A DNA stretch of 64,000 bases from Flavobacterium psychroterrae (GTDB taxonomy: Bacteria; Bacteroidota; Bacteroidia; Flavobacteriales; Flavobacteriaceae): NCBI RefSeq assembly GCF_018380615.1, contig NZ_JAGYVZ010000006.1, positions 1 to 64,000 of the forward strand. The letters are read 5' to 3'. Positions 1 through 9,893 of the stretch are shown here, one piece after another (within the stretch, counting starts at the first letter, position 1; each line of letters begins with the position of its first letter). A program made the translations under genes and the position numbers. Below the pieces are notes generated by a model. It made no database searches. It was not told the DNA's origin and saw only the letters and a program-made list of their open reading frames with translations.

Positions 1-130
1 AGGTTTTAAAACAAGAATATTAGCAAAAATAGCAGCACTTACATTGGTTCAATATATTAACAAATTTATATTTGACAGACCAATTAATAATATTAAAAAT
101 CAAATAATTTAATTTCACCCAACGGGTATA
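1..130 (+). mobile_element. Right end of an IS982-type insertion sequence
   Basis: The transposase stop at 110-112 is followed closely by CACCCAACGGGTA at 116-128, where a terminal inverted repeat would be expected. The other end is outside the window, so neither the repeat nor a target duplication can be confirmed. The exact right boundary is inferred. Confidence 0.5.
2..112 (+). CDS. C-terminal end of an IS982-family transposase (partial, cut by window start)
   Basis: The frame is open from the window edge and encodes 36 residues ending in a TAA. The pattern TRILAKIAALTLVQYIN followed by RPINNIK is what I know from the C-termini of IS982-type DDE transposases in Bacteroidota. The N-terminus and catalytic residues lie outside the window, so integrity cannot be judged. 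It points rightwards, toward the convergent lipoprotein gene at 178-828. Confidence 0.7.
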   Translation, partial: GFKTRILAKIAALTLVQYINKFIFDRPINNIKNQII

Positions 131-177
131 CTATTATTCTTGTTGAAATTCAAAGAAACGGATTTTGAGCTTGATGT

Positions 178-828
178 TTATTGCATCAATGGAGCATAAT
201 TATTTGTAAATAAGCGTCCTTGCCCTATGGAGATTAAAGTATTGTAGGGATCTTTATAATCATCAGACATTATAGATGCCATTTGTAAATTTTTGATTCC
301 CTTAATTTTATTATTCTCAACATCAAGTTCACCGGATAAAATAATTAAGTTTTGGTATTTTGCTGTGTGAGTACCATAATCTAATTCGCCATTACTATGT
401 AATAAAATGGAGAATTTATTACCTTCGCCGGATATGAAGGAACCTTTTCCTTCCCAGGTTTCATTTTGAGCTTCATAAGAGTAGAGAGTAAAATTTTTAA
501 AATCGACACTTAAATTCGCCGTGTTTTGGTTTGATAGAATAAGAGTTGCCGTACCAAGATTGACACCTAAATATCCGTCATCAAAATTAGACTTTATACA
601 ACGAAAAGGATCAATTCTATATAAACCTTGAACATCAGGAGGAGTATTGCCTTTATGTATAACAATTTCAAGCTGATTTATTGATTTTTGCATTTCACCA
701 TCAACATAGTAATCATACAGATTTTTTTCCGGAGAAATTATTTCAATTTCGTCAGAGTCATTAGAGGAACATGCGGTTGTGCCTAAAATCAGACATAAAA
801 TAAATAGTTTGAATGTTGTGGTTTTCAT
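178..828 (-). CDS. Hypothetical lipoprotein, 216 aa
   Basis: I do not recognise the family. The N-terminus is a lipoprotein signal peptide (MKTTTFKLFILCLILGTTAC, then SSNDSDE), so the mature protein is probably lipidated at Cys20. An acidic residue stretch directly after the cysteine often accompanies surface export of lipoproteins in Bacteroidota. The rest looks like a beta-rich globular domain with alternating hydrophobic strands (for example TATLILSNQNTANLSVDF). It is convergent with the IS982 end and stands alone, with 483 bases of gene-free DNA upstream. Confidence 0.7.
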   Translation of the reverse strand: MKTTTFKLFILCLILGTTACSSNDSDEIEIISPEKNLYDYYVDGEMQKSINQLEIVIHKGNTPPDVQGLYRIDPFRCIKSNFDDGYLGVNLGTATLILSNQNTANLSVDFKNFTLYSYEAQNETWEGKGSFISGEGNKFSILLHSNGELDYGTHTAKYQNLIILSGELDVENNKIKGIKNLQMASIMSDDYKDPYNTLISIGQGRLFTNNYAPLMQ

Positions 829-925
829 ATTACAATAATTTTAGAAGTTAAATAAATAGAGATCGAATCAATAGACATTGAATCAATCAGTAAATATGTA
901 CTTAATAAATTGTTGCGATTACCAT

Positions 926-950
926 TAAAAGTTTTTAAACTAATAGTTTA
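926..950. repeat. Dyad repeat, copy 1 of 3
   Basis: The segment contains TAAACTAATAGTTTA at 936-950, a perfect 7+1+7 palindrome preceded by an AAAAGTTTTT block. It lies about 100 bases upstream of the lipoprotein start at 828. Related copies are at 1239-1266 and 1731-1757. It could be an operator or a small hairpin. Confidence 0.6.
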
Positions 951-1238
951 CGGCAATTAATTATTTGGGAAAATTAGTACGAACTTATCAAAATTTCACA
1001 AAATTGAATTTTATAGTTTCGTTAAAGTAGAAAAACAATATAGGGGAAAACTACAAATTTTCCCCTATTGAATTAATTGGCTTATCTCAAAGAGTAAGCT
1101 CTTTTGTGAGTTGTTGTTTTGATTATAAATTTAAGATCTATAAATGCAAAACAGTATTTAAAATAACATTCTTTTTAGGGCAAAAAAGGGTGGGTAAATT
1201 GTTCACAAAGGTGTTTATAATAGCGCTCTCACATTACC

Positions 1239-1266
1239 TTTTAAAGTTTTAAAATTAATAATTTAA
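1239..1266. repeat. Dyad repeat, copy 2 of 3 with compensatory changes
   Basis: AAATTAATAATTT at 1252-1264 is a 6+1+6 palindrome. Compared with copies 1 and 3 the C and its paired G have become T and A, so the symmetry is kept. It lies just past the 3' end of the minus-strand gene 1312-1653. Confidence 0.55.
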
Positions 1267-1311
1267 GGCATAAAGTGAAGAGCTGAATTTTGTATTTATT
1301 GCTTTAAAAAT

Positions 1312-1653
1312 TTATAAATATTCTAAGCAATATAAATTAGGATTGTATACAGGATTGATTTGTTTTAAATCCGCTAATATATTGTGCGTATAATCGCTGC
1401 CGCCAATAGCTAAATAAAATAAAGATTTTGAAAGATAAAAAGGTCTTAAAGGAATTGAACGCCAGCCATTTGATAAATTTGTTATAAAATGTTTTAATGC
1501 GTACTTGAATGTTTTTTCTTCCGGACGAACGAAATAAATAGTTGAGCTTTTTATTTTGGTTAATAAATTTGGAAACATTACAAATCTTCCGCCTTGTTGA
1601 ATCAGTAAATTAATTTCAAAAAGTGTTAATCCTTCGATATTTTCTGTTTTCAT
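1312..1653 (-). CDS. Conserved hypothetical protein, 113 aa
   Basis: The protein has no signal peptide. Near its N-terminus it has the pattern FEINLLIQQGGRFVMFPNLL and then IYFVRPEEKTFKYALK, which resembles a small cytoplasmic family seen across flavobacteria that has no assigned function. Paired glycines in QQGGRFV and the IYFVRPEE stretch are the most conserved-looking parts. It ends in a hydrophobic, Tyr-rich tail. It is flanked on both sides by copies of the dyad repeat (1239-1266 and 1731-1757). The function is unknown. Confidence 0.65.
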   Translation of the reverse strand: MKTENIEGLTLFEINLLIQQGGRFVMFPNLLTKIKSSTIYFVRPEEKTFKYALKHFITNLSNGWRSIPLRPFYLSKSLFYLAIGGSDYTHNILADLKQINPVYNPNLYCLEYL

Positions 1654-1730
1654 GATAAATTGATTTTTGTAAATAAATAGTGGTATAATTATAGTACAAA
1701 GATCAGTCTGTTTTTGAGTTTATTTATCCT

Positions 1731-1757
1731 GTAAAAGTTTTAAAACTAATAGTTTAG
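1731..1757. repeat. Dyad repeat, copy 3 of 3
   Basis: AAACTAATAGTTT at 1743-1755 is a 6+1+6 palindrome with the same AAAAGTTTT block before it as copy 1. It lies about 80 bases upstream of the start codon at 1653, a position similar to copy 1 relative to its gene, which suggests a shared control site. Confidence 0.6.
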
Positions 1758-1784
1758 GTTTTTTTTTGAGTTGACGTGTCAATA

Positions 1785-1831
1785 TAAAAAAGCTTCTTAA
1801 TTAATAGTAACGATTGAATAATTAAGAAGCT
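1785..1831 (-). terminator. Rho-independent terminator of the L,D-transpeptidase gene
   Basis: A 13-bp perfect stem (AGCTTCTTAATTA at 1791-1803 with its complement at 1819-1831) is followed on the minus strand by six T residues. It begins 24 bases past the stop codon of the gene at 1855-3417. Confidence 0.8.
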
Positions 1832-1854
1832 CATATGGTATTTAAATTCTACTA

Positions 1855-3417
1855 TTAATTAGTTACTAGCTCTGTTTGAGGTAAAAGAGTTTCATGATCT
1901 TTTTCATAAACATCTTCAAAGAAACCAATTTCGCCATTTTCATTTACCAGTGAAGTAAAATAGCAAATATAGATTGGAATTTTTTTGGCTAATTTAAAAC
2001 TGTTTTCTTTTTTACCTTCCATAGCTTTATCAATTTTATCAGGAGTCCATTCCGGATAATCCTGAAGCATTGCAATGGCTAATTCTTTTGCCATTTTTAC
2101 ATTTATACAACCATGGCTGAAGGTTCTTTTTTCAAAATCAAATAACGTTTTTGCAGGTGTATCGTGCATATAGATATCATCCGGATTTGGAAACATAAAT
2201 TTTACCAATCCTAAAGAATTGTCCGGACCTGGTTTTTGTCTTACCTGACCATTTACTATTTCCATGTTTTTTTCGGCAAGATAATTTTTATCTGCAGCTA
2301 TTTTACTTTTTAATTCGTTGTTAACAATGCTTTGCGGTACTGTCCAGTAAGGGCTGAAAACGATTCTGTCAATTTCACCGTTAAAAATGGTTGTTTTAGT
2401 TAATGGAGCACCCACAAATACACTCGAAGTCAATTGTACCTTTCCGTTTTTAACATAAATTAATTCATATGAAGGAACATTTACTAAAACATACTCATCG
2501 CTACTCGCAATCTGAGCCGAAATATCGCGGCATCTTTCCATATTAAGTTTTAGTGTTTCCATTTTATCAGTAAGCGGTACATTCATTTCCTTAATATGTT
2601 CTTGTGATAAAATATAGTTAGGTTTAAAACCATTACGAACTTTATATTTCATTACAGCATCCATCAATTCGCGATCATAAACATTACTCTTAGAATCATT
2701 TTTTAAATCTCCCAATAAGTATAAACGATTTCTAACCTGAGCAATAGTACTGGAAACAGCATCCGGACGTAAATCTTTATAAGGTGTTTCTTCAGGAACA
2801 ATAGGTTTCCATTTATTTGATCGGTCTAATTTTTTATATTTTTTCAGAATATCCTGCAATTTATAATATTGATCATATTCTACTTTAACATCTCCACTAG
2901 AAGCTGTTGCTTTTTCGATAGTGCTGTAGTTTAAAAAATCTTTCAGCATATCATCATAAGAAATCTTTTTCTTAGTATCTGAATTGCTTTTTTTAGTATA
3001 AGCAATATATAAAGAGCTTAAAAGCATATCAGCATCTGTTTTAGAAAGCTTTGTTTCTGACGAAGAAAAAAGGTCGTCAATTTCTTTTTGATAAGGAATA
3101 ATTAAATCATTTGTTTGTTTAGCATTTTCATATAATACAGTTCCAAATTCATTGATACCATCTTCATCAAACCAAATGGTTCCCAAAGTTCTGTTTTTAT
3201 ATAGTGACATCACATCAGATTTATATTTTTTTAAATCCGAATATCTTTTAAAGAAGTCATTTGAAAGTTCTTCAACATTATCAGAATCTGAATTGTTGTA
3301 AACGGTGGCAATAGTTGCAGTTTTTTTATAAGAGAGTATGTCGTTTTCGGTGCTGTTAAAAGACGATACAAAAAAACTCAAGCTTAAAATTAGGGTGATT
3401 GGATATAATGTTTTCAT
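1855..3417 (-). CDS. L,D-transpeptidase, YcbB/LdtD-like, 520 aa
   Basis: The enzyme should make 3-3 or related cross-links in periplasmic peptidoglycan using a cysteine nucleophile. A Sec signal peptide covers about residues 1-20. A long helical region follows, then a peptidoglycan-binding-like segment at about 218-275, then the YkuD catalytic domain at about 305-480. The active site is intact: His418 in MHDT, Arg431, and SHGCINV at 434-440 with Cys437. The length and the insertion between the N-terminal and catalytic domains fit the YcbB branch rather than short ErfK-type enzymes. It is transcribed divergently from icmF and has its own terminator. The exact cross-link made is not determinable here. 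Confidence 0.9.
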   Translation of the reverse strand: MKTLYPITLILSLSFFVSSFNSTENDILSYKKTATIATVYNNSDSDNVEELSNDFFKRYSDLKKYKSDVMSLYKNRTLGTIWFDEDGINEFGTVLYENAKQTNDLIIPYQKEIDDLFSSSETKLSKTDADMLLSSLYIAYTKKSNSDTKKKISYDDMLKDFLNYSTIEKATASSGDVKVEYDQYYKLQDILKKYKKLDRSNKWKPIVPEETPYKDLRPDAVSSTIAQVRNRLYLLGDLKNDSKSNVYDRELMDAVMKYKVRNGFKPNYILSQEHIKEMNVPLTDKMETLKLNMERCRDISAQIASSDEYVLVNVPSYELIYVKNGKVQLTSSVFVGAPLTKTTIFNGEIDRIVFSPYWTVPQSIVNNELKSKIAADKNYLAEKNMEIVNGQVRQKPGPDNSLGLVKFMFPNPDDIYMHDTPAKTLFDFEKRTFSHGCINVKMAKELAIAMLQDYPEWTPDKIDKAMEGKKENSFKLAKKIPIYICYFTSLVNENGEIGFFEDVYEKDHETLLPQTELVTN

Positions 3418-3711
3418 TTTTTAAATTTTTACATTTATTACTTACGAATAAAAGTTTAGGGTAAAAATTTGGGGCTTTTCTACCATGCTAAATTACTTTA
3501 GATGTCTGTAAAACAAGTTGTTGTATTTTATTTAAATTTTTCAAGATTTCCATGTAGTTAACATTTCTATAAGACTTATATAGGATAAATCAGTTAAGTA
3601 TTTAAATTGTTACCCCTGAAATAATTTTTTTTTGTTAACAAAAAGATATAAGGTTGAACAAATATTATAATATTTTGTAAATTGCTCCCTTAAAATTATC
3701 ATATTCATAAA

Positions 3712-6700
3712 ATGGAGCAACAAATACCATACATTCCTAAAAATAAAGTAAGAATTGTTACTGCAGCATCTCTTTTTGACGGACACGATGCGGCAATTAA
3801 TATCATGCGCCGTATTATTCAGTCAACCGGAGTTGAGGTAATTCATTTAGGTCACGACCGAAGTGTTGAAGAAGTGGTAAATACCGCAATTCAGGAAGAT
3901 GCAAACGCTATTGCAATGACATCTTATCAGGGAGGTCACAATGAATACTTTAAATATATGTATGATTTGCTTCAGGAAAAAGGAGCGGGACATATCAAGA
4001 TTTTTGGCGGTGGAGGCGGAGTAATTCTTCCAAGCGAAATTGCAGATTTGCATGAATATGGAATCACCAGAATTTATTCTCCTGATGATGGCCGTTCTTT
4101 AGGTTTACAAGGAATGATTAATGATCTGGTACAACAATCTGATTATCCTATTGGCGATAAACTAAACGGAGAAATCGATCATATTGAAAATAAAGTTCCG
4201 ACGGCAATTGCAAGATTGATTTCGGCGGCTGAGAATTTTCCCGAAATTGCAAAACCTGTTTTTGACCAGATACATATTAATAATACCAATTCTATAATCC
4301 CTGTTCTTGGAATTACAGGAACTGGTGGGGCCGGAAAATCATCTTTGGTTGATGAATTGGTTCGTCGTTTTTTAATTGATTTTCCTGAAAAAACAATCGG
4401 ATTGATTTCTGTCGATCCTTCGAAACGTAAAACGGGTGGAGCACTTTTAGGAGATAGAATTAGAATGAATGCCATTAATAATCCTCGTGTTTATATGCGT
4501 TCGTTAGCGACACGTCAATCTAATCTGGCTTTGTCTAAATATGTAGCCGAAGCGATTCAGGTTTTAAAAGCCGCAAAATATGATTTGATTATTTTGGAAA
4601 CTTCCGGAATTGGTCAATCAGATACTGAGATTATGGATCACTCTGATGTATCCTTATATGTAATGACGCCGGAGTTTGGAGCTGCAACACAATTAGAGAA
4701 AATCGATATGCTTGATTTTGCTGATTTAGTAGCTTTGAATAAGTTTGATAAAAGAGGCGCATTAGACGCCATTCGTGATGTTAAAAAACAATACCAGCGT
4801 AATCATAATCTTTGGGATAAAAATCCGGATGAAATGCCGGTTTTCGGAACCATTGCATCGCAGTTCAACGATCCGGGAATGAATACGCTTTATAAAGCGA
4901 TTATGGATAAAATTGTCGAAAAAACAGATTCAGAATTACATTCGACTTTTGAAATTACACGCGAAATGAGCGAGAAAATCTACGTGATTCCGCCACACAG
5001 AACGCGTTATTTATCTGAAATTGCAGAGAACAACAGATCTTATGACGAAAGCGCACTTTCGCAACAAAAAGTAGCGCAGAAATTATACGGAATCTTCAAA
5101 ACCATAGAATCGGTTTCTGGAAAAATTCCGCAAATCAACAAAGCAGGAATTGATGATTCGACTGTCATCCTGAGCGAAGTCGAAGGACTCAACGAAAATC
5201 GTATTTTCTTAAATCTTTTACTAAATCAGTTTGATAAAGTAAAAATGGATTTAGATCCGTACAATTGGGAAATTATCCTGAATTGGGACGAGAAAGTAAA
5301 CAAATACAAAAATCCGGTTTATACCTTTAAAGTTCGTGATAAAGAAATTAAAATCGCGACCCATACCGAAAGTTTATCACATTTACAAATACCGAAAATT
5401 GCTTTGCCTAAATATGAAGCCTGGGGCGATATCTTGCGTTGGAATTTACAGGAAAATGTTCCGGGTGAATTTCCGTTTGCTTCAGGATTATATCCGTTTA
5501 AACGTGAAGGCGAAGATCCGTCAAGAATGTTTGCAGGCGAGGGCGGACCGGAAAGAACCAACAAACGTTTTCATTATGTGAGCGCTGGATTGCCGGCAAA
5601 ACGACTTTCGACTGCTTTTGATAGTGTGACTTTGTACGGAAACGATCCTGATATTCGTCCTGATATTTACGGAAAAATTGGTAATGCGGGAGTTTCAATC
5701 TGTTGTTTGGATGATGCTAAAAAACTGTATTCCGGTTTTGATTTGGTTCACGCTTTAACATCAGTAAGTATGACCATCAACGGGCCAGCGCCAATGTTGT
5801 TAGGCTTTTTTATGAACGCCGCAATTGATCAGCAATGTGAGTATTATATTAAGGAGAACGAATTAGAAAAAGAAGTTGATGCTAAAATCAACAAAATATA
5901 CAAAGACAAAGGAATCGAAAGACCTACATACCAAGGTGATTTACCGGAAGGAAACAACGGTCTTGGATTAATGCTTTTGGGTGTTACCGGAGATGAGGTT
6001 TTACCTTTGGAAGTTTACAATGATATAAAAGCAAGAACCTTATCACAAGTTCGTGGAACGGTTCAGGCAGATATTTTGAAAGAAGATCAGGCGCAAAATA
6101 CGTGTATCTTTTCAACCGAATTTGCGTTGCGATTAATGGGTGACGTTCAGGAATATTTTATTACCAAGAACGTTCGTAATTTCTATTCGGTTTCAATTTC
6201 AGGATATCATATTGCTGAGGCAGGAGCGAACCCGATTACGCAGTTGGCTTTTACGCTTTCTAATGGTTTCACTTACGTGGAATATTATTTGAGCCGCGGA
6301 ATGAGCATAAACGATTTTGGACCTAATTTATCGTTCTTCTTCTCAAACGGAGTAGATCCTGAATATTCAGTAATTGGTCGTGTGGCACGTAAAATCTGGG
6401 CAAAAGCCATGAAAAACAAATACGGCGCTAATGAAAGAGCGCAAATGCTTAAATATCATATTCAGACTTCGGGACGTTCATTACACGCTCAGGAAATTGA
6501 TTTTAATGATATCAGAACCACTTTGCAAGCTTTGTATGCCATTTACGACAACTGTAATTCATTGCACACCAATGCTTATGATGAAGCGATTACAACGCCA
6601 ACAGAAGAATCTGTACGTCGTGCCATGGCGATTCAGTTGATTATCAATAAAGAATTAGGTTTGGCGAAAAACGAAAACCCAATTCAGGGATCGTTCATCA

Positions 6701-7152
6701 TCGAAGAATTAACAGACTTGGTAGAATCTGCCGTTTTACAGGAATTCGACCGAATTACAGAACGTGGCGGAGTTCTTGGCGCAATGGAAACGATGTACCA
6801 ACGCTCTAAAATTCAGGAAGAAAGTTTGTATTATGAAACCCTAAAACACAACGGAGATTTCCCAATTGTCGGTGTTAACACGTTCCTGAGTTCAAAAGGT
6901 TCTCCAACGGTAATTCCGGCAGAAGTAATTCGCGCCACCGAAGAAGAAAAACAATATCAGATCACGATGCTGGATAATTTGCATCAATTTCATGAAGCAA
7001 AAGTAAATGAGCATCTCAACAAACTACAAGAAGCCGCCATTAAAAACGAAAACTTATTCGACCATTTAATGGAAGCTACAAAGGTTTGTTCATTGGGTCA
7101 GATTACTTCGGCATTGTTTGAAGTTGGCGGGCAGTATAGAAGGAATATGTAG
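3712..7152 (+). CDS. icmF: Fused isobutyryl-CoA mutase IcmF (B12-dependent, with G-protein chaperone domain), 1146 aa
   Basis: IcmF interconverts isobutyryl-CoA and n-butyryl-CoA by an adenosylcobalamin radical rearrangement, and its built-in GTPase loads and protects the cofactor. The N-terminus is the B12-binding domain with DGHD at 23-26 (His25 is the cobalt ligand). The MeaI-type P-loop [12 protein letters not shown] is at 200-211. The mutase domain runs from about residue 590. Within it, Phe607 in [13 protein letters not shown] and Gln795 in KEDQAQN stand where methylmalonyl-CoA mutase has Tyr and Arg, so the substrate is not methylmalonyl-CoA. The linker contains a translated repeat fragment at residues 484-493. 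It is monocistronic, with a terminator at 7178-7207. Confidence 0.92.
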   Translation: MEQQIPYIPKNKVRIVTAASLFDGHDAAINIMRRIIQSTGVEVIHLGHDRSVEEVVNTAIQEDANAIAMTSYQGGHNEYFKYMYDLLQEKGAGHIKIFGGGGGVILPSEIADLHEYGITRIYSPDDGRSLGLQGMINDLVQQSDYPIGDKLNGEIDHIENKVPTAIARLISAAENFPEIAKPVFDQIHINNTNSIIPVLGITGTGGAGKSSLVDELVRRFLIDFPEKTIGLISVDPSKRKTGGALLGDRIRMNAINNPRVYMRSLATRQSNLALSKYVAEAIQVLKAAKYDLIILETSGIGQSDTEIMDHSDVSLYVMTPEFGAATQLEKIDMLDFADLVALNKFDKRGALDAIRDVKKQYQRNHNLWDKNPDEMPVFGTIASQFNDPGMNTLYKAIMDKIVEKTDSELHSTFEITREMSEKIYVIPPHRTRYLSEIAENNRSYDESALSQQKVAQKLYGIFKTIESVSGKIPQINKAGIDDSTVILSEVEGLNENRIFLNLLLNQFDKVKMDLDPYNWEIILNWDEKVNKYKNPVYTFKVRDKEIKIATHTESLSHLQIPKIALPKYEAWGDILRWNLQENVPGEFPFASGLYPFKREGEDPSRMFAGEGGPERTNKRFHYVSAGLPAKRLSTAFDSVTLYGNDPDIRPDIYGKIGNAGVSICCLDDAKKLYSGFDLVHALTSVSMTINGPAPMLLGFFMNAAIDQQCEYYIKENELEKEVDAKINKIYKDKGIERPTYQGDLPEGNNGLGLMLLGVTGDEVLPLEVYNDIKARTLSQVRGTVQADILKEDQAQNTCIFSTEFALRLMGDVQEYFITKNVRNFYSVSISGYHIAEAGANPITQLAFTLSNGFTYVEYYLSRGMSINDFGPNLSFFFSNGVDPEYSVIGRVARKIWAKAMKNKYGANERAQMLKYHIQTSGRSLHAQEIDFNDIRTTLQALYAIYDNCNSLHTNAYDEAITTPTEESVRRAMAIQLIINKELGLAKNENPIQGSFIIEELTDLVESAVLQEFDRITERGGVLGAMETMYQRSKIQEESLYYETLKHNGDFPIVGVNTFLSSKGSPTVIPAEVIRATEEEKQYQITMLDNLHQFHEAKVNEHLNKLQEAAIKNENLFDHLMEATKVCSLGQITSALFEVGGQYRRNM
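5163..5187 (+). repeat. Dispersed intergenic repeat fragment inserted in frame in icmF
   Basis: These 25 bases begin TGTCATCCTGAGCGAAG and match, as far as I remember, a short repeat very common between genes in Bacteroidota. Here it is translated as VILSEVEG (residues 485-492) in the linker between the GTPase and mutase domains, without breaking the frame. Confidence 0.65.
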
Positions 7153-7177
7153 AATTTTTTGATTTTTATATTTATGG

Positions 7178-7207
7178 AAACCTCTCAGTAAAATGGGAGG
7201 TTTTTTT
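7178..7207 (+). terminator. Rho-independent terminator after icmF
   Basis: AAACCTC at 7178-7184 pairs with GAGGTTT at 7197-7203, followed by a run of T. It lies 26 bases after the icmF stop codon. Confidence 0.75.
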
Positions 7208-7596
7208 GTGGAATGAATTGAAATATCCAAAAAAGCTGACGGTTTAAATTTATATTAAAAAATTTGAGTTGATTAAGATTTGTAGTTGCCTTAATGTTTT
7301 CTACATAAGAAATACTGAATAAAATTCAAACCGTGACCAATTGTCACGGTTTGAAAGTAAAAACTATAAATCGGCATCATCCCTAATGAAGTTTTATTTA
7401 TTTGAGAAAAACAAATGTCTTATTCTATTACTCTAAAAACTTATAGAAGTTATTTCATGATAAACATAGGGTTTAATTTACTAGACCCTTAACAGCAATT
7501 ATACATTTTGCCTGATGATTTTATTTGTCAAAAAACGAAATCAGGAATTCTAAATTGTTGAAAGGGTATTAATCAAATTAACTTAAAATTATACCT
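7208..7596. other. Gene-free stretch with a perfect 13-bp hairpin
   Basis: No gene is supported between the icmF terminator and hcp. TTCAAACCGTGAC at 7325-7337 pairs perfectly with 7343-7355 across a 5-base loop, but no T-run follows on either strand. The remainder, which must hold the hcp promoter, shows no box I would defend. Confidence 0.6.
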
Positions 7597-7989
7597 ATGA
7601 GTTTTTTAGCAAAATTAGAAATCGATAATGCTGTTTTCAATGTTTTGGAATTTGACGTGCACCTAACACAGGAAATTGACAATAATGGCAAACCGGCCAA
7701 CAAACCGAAATCAAGACAAATAAAACTGCTGATTGAAACGACCCAAACCGATTTATTCTCGGACTGGATGGTTTCAGAAACCAGTGTAAAGGACGGAAAA
7801 ATTATTTTTTACCGCCGCGATGCCATGAGCACCATGAAGAATGTGACTTTTAAAAAAGCCTATTGTATTTCGCTCAAAAAAGCATTTTCAAGTCAAGGCG
7901 CAGTTCCCATGACTACGGAAATATTGATTACCTCAAAAGAAATAAAAATAGGCAATACCATATTTGACAATAACTGGAAAAACGTCTAA
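7597..7989 (+). CDS. tssD: Type VI secretion tube protein TssD (Hcp), Bacteroidota type, 130 aa
   Basis: Hcp rings stack into the inner tube that is fired by the contractile T6SS and can carry effectors in the lumen. The sequence MSFLAKLEIDNAVFNVLEF, the HLTQEID strand, and the TSKEIKIGNTIFDNNW ending are typical of the short TssD proteins of the T6SS(iii) class. Length about 130 aa fits. It lies 48 bases upstream of vgrG on the same strand, and no sheath, baseplate or ClpV gene is in the window, so this is a satellite hcp-vgrG module or the rest lies elsewhere. Confidence 0.85.
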   Translation: MSFLAKLEIDNAVFNVLEFDVHLTQEIDNNGKPANKPKSRQIKLLIETTQTDLFSDWMVSETSVKDGKIIFYRRDAMSTMKNVTFKKAYCISLKKAFSSQGAVPMTTEILITSKEIKIGNTIFDNNWKNV

Positions 7990-8037
7990 ACAAAACACCA
8001 CATCTAACTAATTCGATAATCTAATAAGAAACCAAAA

Positions 8038-9891
8038 ATGGCATTGCAAATAAATACAACATTAAAAATAGGGGGTAAAATAATTGGCAATTTCACCAAT
8101 TTAATAATCGATCAGAAAATTCATGAGCATAATACCTTCAGCTTAAAAGTGCGAAAGGATTTATTGGTAGAAGAGCTAAGAAGCGTGATGCCGGCTTCAC
8201 TGGATTTATCCGGTCAGAGAATCAGCATAGAAGTAAAACCAATCCCGAACCTTGATGATCTTATGGTAATTGCTAGTCCTCAGGATTACATTATGCGTTT
8301 TTATGGTGTTGTGACCGAAGTGATGTCTGTAAAATCTACCATCAATACCGTTGAGGAAACCATATTAATTACGGGCTTTGGCACCTCAAAATTGTTGGAC
8401 AGCGGACCTAATTTAAACTCTTTTTTAAAAATGCCCATTGCCGATATCGTAGACAAAGTAAAATCAGGTTATGAAATTGACATGGATGTATATCCGTTTT
8501 ATAAAAACAACTTAGCCTATACCGTGCAATACAACCAAAGCGATTTCGATTTTCTGAACATGATGGCAAAACGAAAAGGGCAATGGTTTTATGATAACGG
8601 ACGTAAGGTAATCTTTGGAAGCCCGGGAAGTACCGGCGCAGAACCCAAACTGGTTTACGGAATCAACATGCAGCATTTTAGCTATAAAATAACATTGAAC
8701 CCCACCCTTTTTAAAACCATAGAAAACGATAACAGGGAAGGCGAATATTTTGAGGATTATACCGAAAAATACAGAAAAGAAGCGGATGGTTTTCAGCAGA
8801 ATTTCATCAATAAATCCAATGACGTATTTAATAAGGTAAGCCTAATTCATGTCAATCAAAATCCAGCCGAAGGAAACGTAAGAAATTCTGTAGAGCAATA
8901 TACCACCAATAAAATGCGCGCCGTTGTTGGCGGACTTATGGAGATAAATGCCATGAGCGAAGTTCCGGGCGTTATTCTGGGAGACAACGTAAGGATAAGC
9001 GGAGTTGACATGCAGCACGAAGGAAGTTACAGGGTAACCCAAATAACGCATTTCTGTGATGATGGCGGCAGTTATAAAAATGATTTCACCGCCGTAAACT
9101 TCAATGGCGCGGTATTTTCTCCATTGACCAATCCGGATTTGTTTCCGTATTGTCCGAGCCAGTCTGCAATTGTAGTGGATAATACAGATCCTGAAGGACT
9201 TAGCTGTATCGCCGTGCAGATGCCGTGGCAAATAGCCAAAGGAGAATCGACACCTTTTGTACCTATTATACAGCAATATAGTGGTGATGGAAAAGGCGCT
9301 CATGTCCTTCCAGAAATAGGAGAAGCGGTATATGTGGAATTTCAGGGAGGCAATGCCGAAATGCCAATTGTACTGGGAACACTCACCAGCCGAAAAGAAA
9401 AAAGCGGTTACAGTACACCCAATAATGATTTGAAAGTATTTCGTACACGCGCCGGAATCACGACGATCTATAACGATGCAGAGGGAAGCGCTTTAACAGA
9501 AGACGCAAGCGGAACCCAAATTTTCATGGATGGAAAAGGAAATGCAAAATTATTGGCAAAAAAGAATATTGAAATCCAGGCGGGAGAAGATATTATTATG
9601 AATGCAGGAAATAACATTATTACAAATGCAGGAATGAATATTGAAGAAAGTGCCGGCGGACACAAAAAATCTATAATTACCTTATACTATGACTTATCTA
9701 TAGGAACAAATTTTATCCTAAATGTTATAGGAAATATGTTTGAGTGGATTAAAGGAAATAAAGAAATAGAATCTACAGAGATTAAAGAAATGGCTGGCGA
9801 AATAAGCATAAGCAGTACCGAAGAGAGTATTAGTATGTTGGGAGCAAAAAATGTAAACAACCATAGCGGTGAATCATCTAGAAACGGTTAA
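8038..9891 (+). CDS. tssI: Type VI secretion spike protein VgrG (TssI), 617 aa
   Basis: VgrG trimers cap the Hcp tube and dock effectors. Residues about 1-370 look like the gp27-like base (DFLNMMAKRKGQWFYDNGRK is characteristic). Residues about 385-465 are the gp5-type OB fold, with VPIIQQYSGDGKGAHVLPEI and GNAEMPIVLGTL. After about residue 495 short beta repeats (NIEIQAGEDIIMNAGNN) form the needle. The last 80 residues (from about 540) are unlike the needle and probably bind the cognate effector. The effector gene starts two bases after the stop codon, so the two are probably translationally coupled. Confidence 0.9.
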   Translation: MALQINTTLKIGGKIIGNFTNLIIDQKIHEHNTFSLKVRKDLLVEELRSVMPASLDLSGQRISIEVKPIPNLDDLMVIASPQDYIMRFYGVVTEVMSVKSTINTVEETILITGFGTSKLLDSGPNLNSFLKMPIADIVDKVKSGYEIDMDVYPFYKNNLAYTVQYNQSDFDFLNMMAKRKGQWFYDNGRKVIFGSPGSTGAEPKLVYGINMQHFSYKITLNPTLFKTIENDNREGEYFEDYTEKYRKEADGFQQNFINKSNDVFNKVSLIHVNQNPAEGNVRNSVEQYTTNKMRAVVGGLMEINAMSEVPGVILGDNVRISGVDMQHEGSYRVTQITHFCDDGGSYKNDFTAVNFNGAVFSPLTNPDLFPYCPSQSAIVVDNTDPEGLSCIAVQMPWQIAKGESTPFVPIIQQYSGDGKGAHVLPEIGEAVYVEFQGGNAEMPIVLGTLTSRKEKSGYSTPNNDLKVFRTRAGITTIYNDAEGSALTEDASGTQIFMDGKGNAKLLAKKNIEIQAGEDIIMNAGNNIITNAGMNIEESAGGHKKSIITLYYDLSIGTNFILNVIGNMFEWIKGNKEIESTEIKEMAGEISISSTEESISMLGAKNVNNHSGESSRNG

Positions 9892-9893
9892 TT

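Larger units (their letters stand above)
829..1311. other. Gene-free stretch with a hairpin and two dyads
   Basis: No supported gene is present. Apart from the dyads at 926-950 and 1239-1266, there is an 11-bp perfect hairpin, ATAGGGGAAAA at 1040-1050 pairing with TTTTCCCCTAT at 1058-1068. It has no following T-run, so I do not call it a terminator with confidence. Confidence 0.6.

Noticed and set aside
3712..7152. Methylmalonyl-CoA mutase
   Set aside because: The fused GTPase domain and Phe607/Gln795 identify IcmF.
7325..7355. Perfect 13-bp hairpin as a terminator
   Set aside because: There is no T-run after it on either strand, and icmF already has a terminator at 7178; recorded only as a hairpin.
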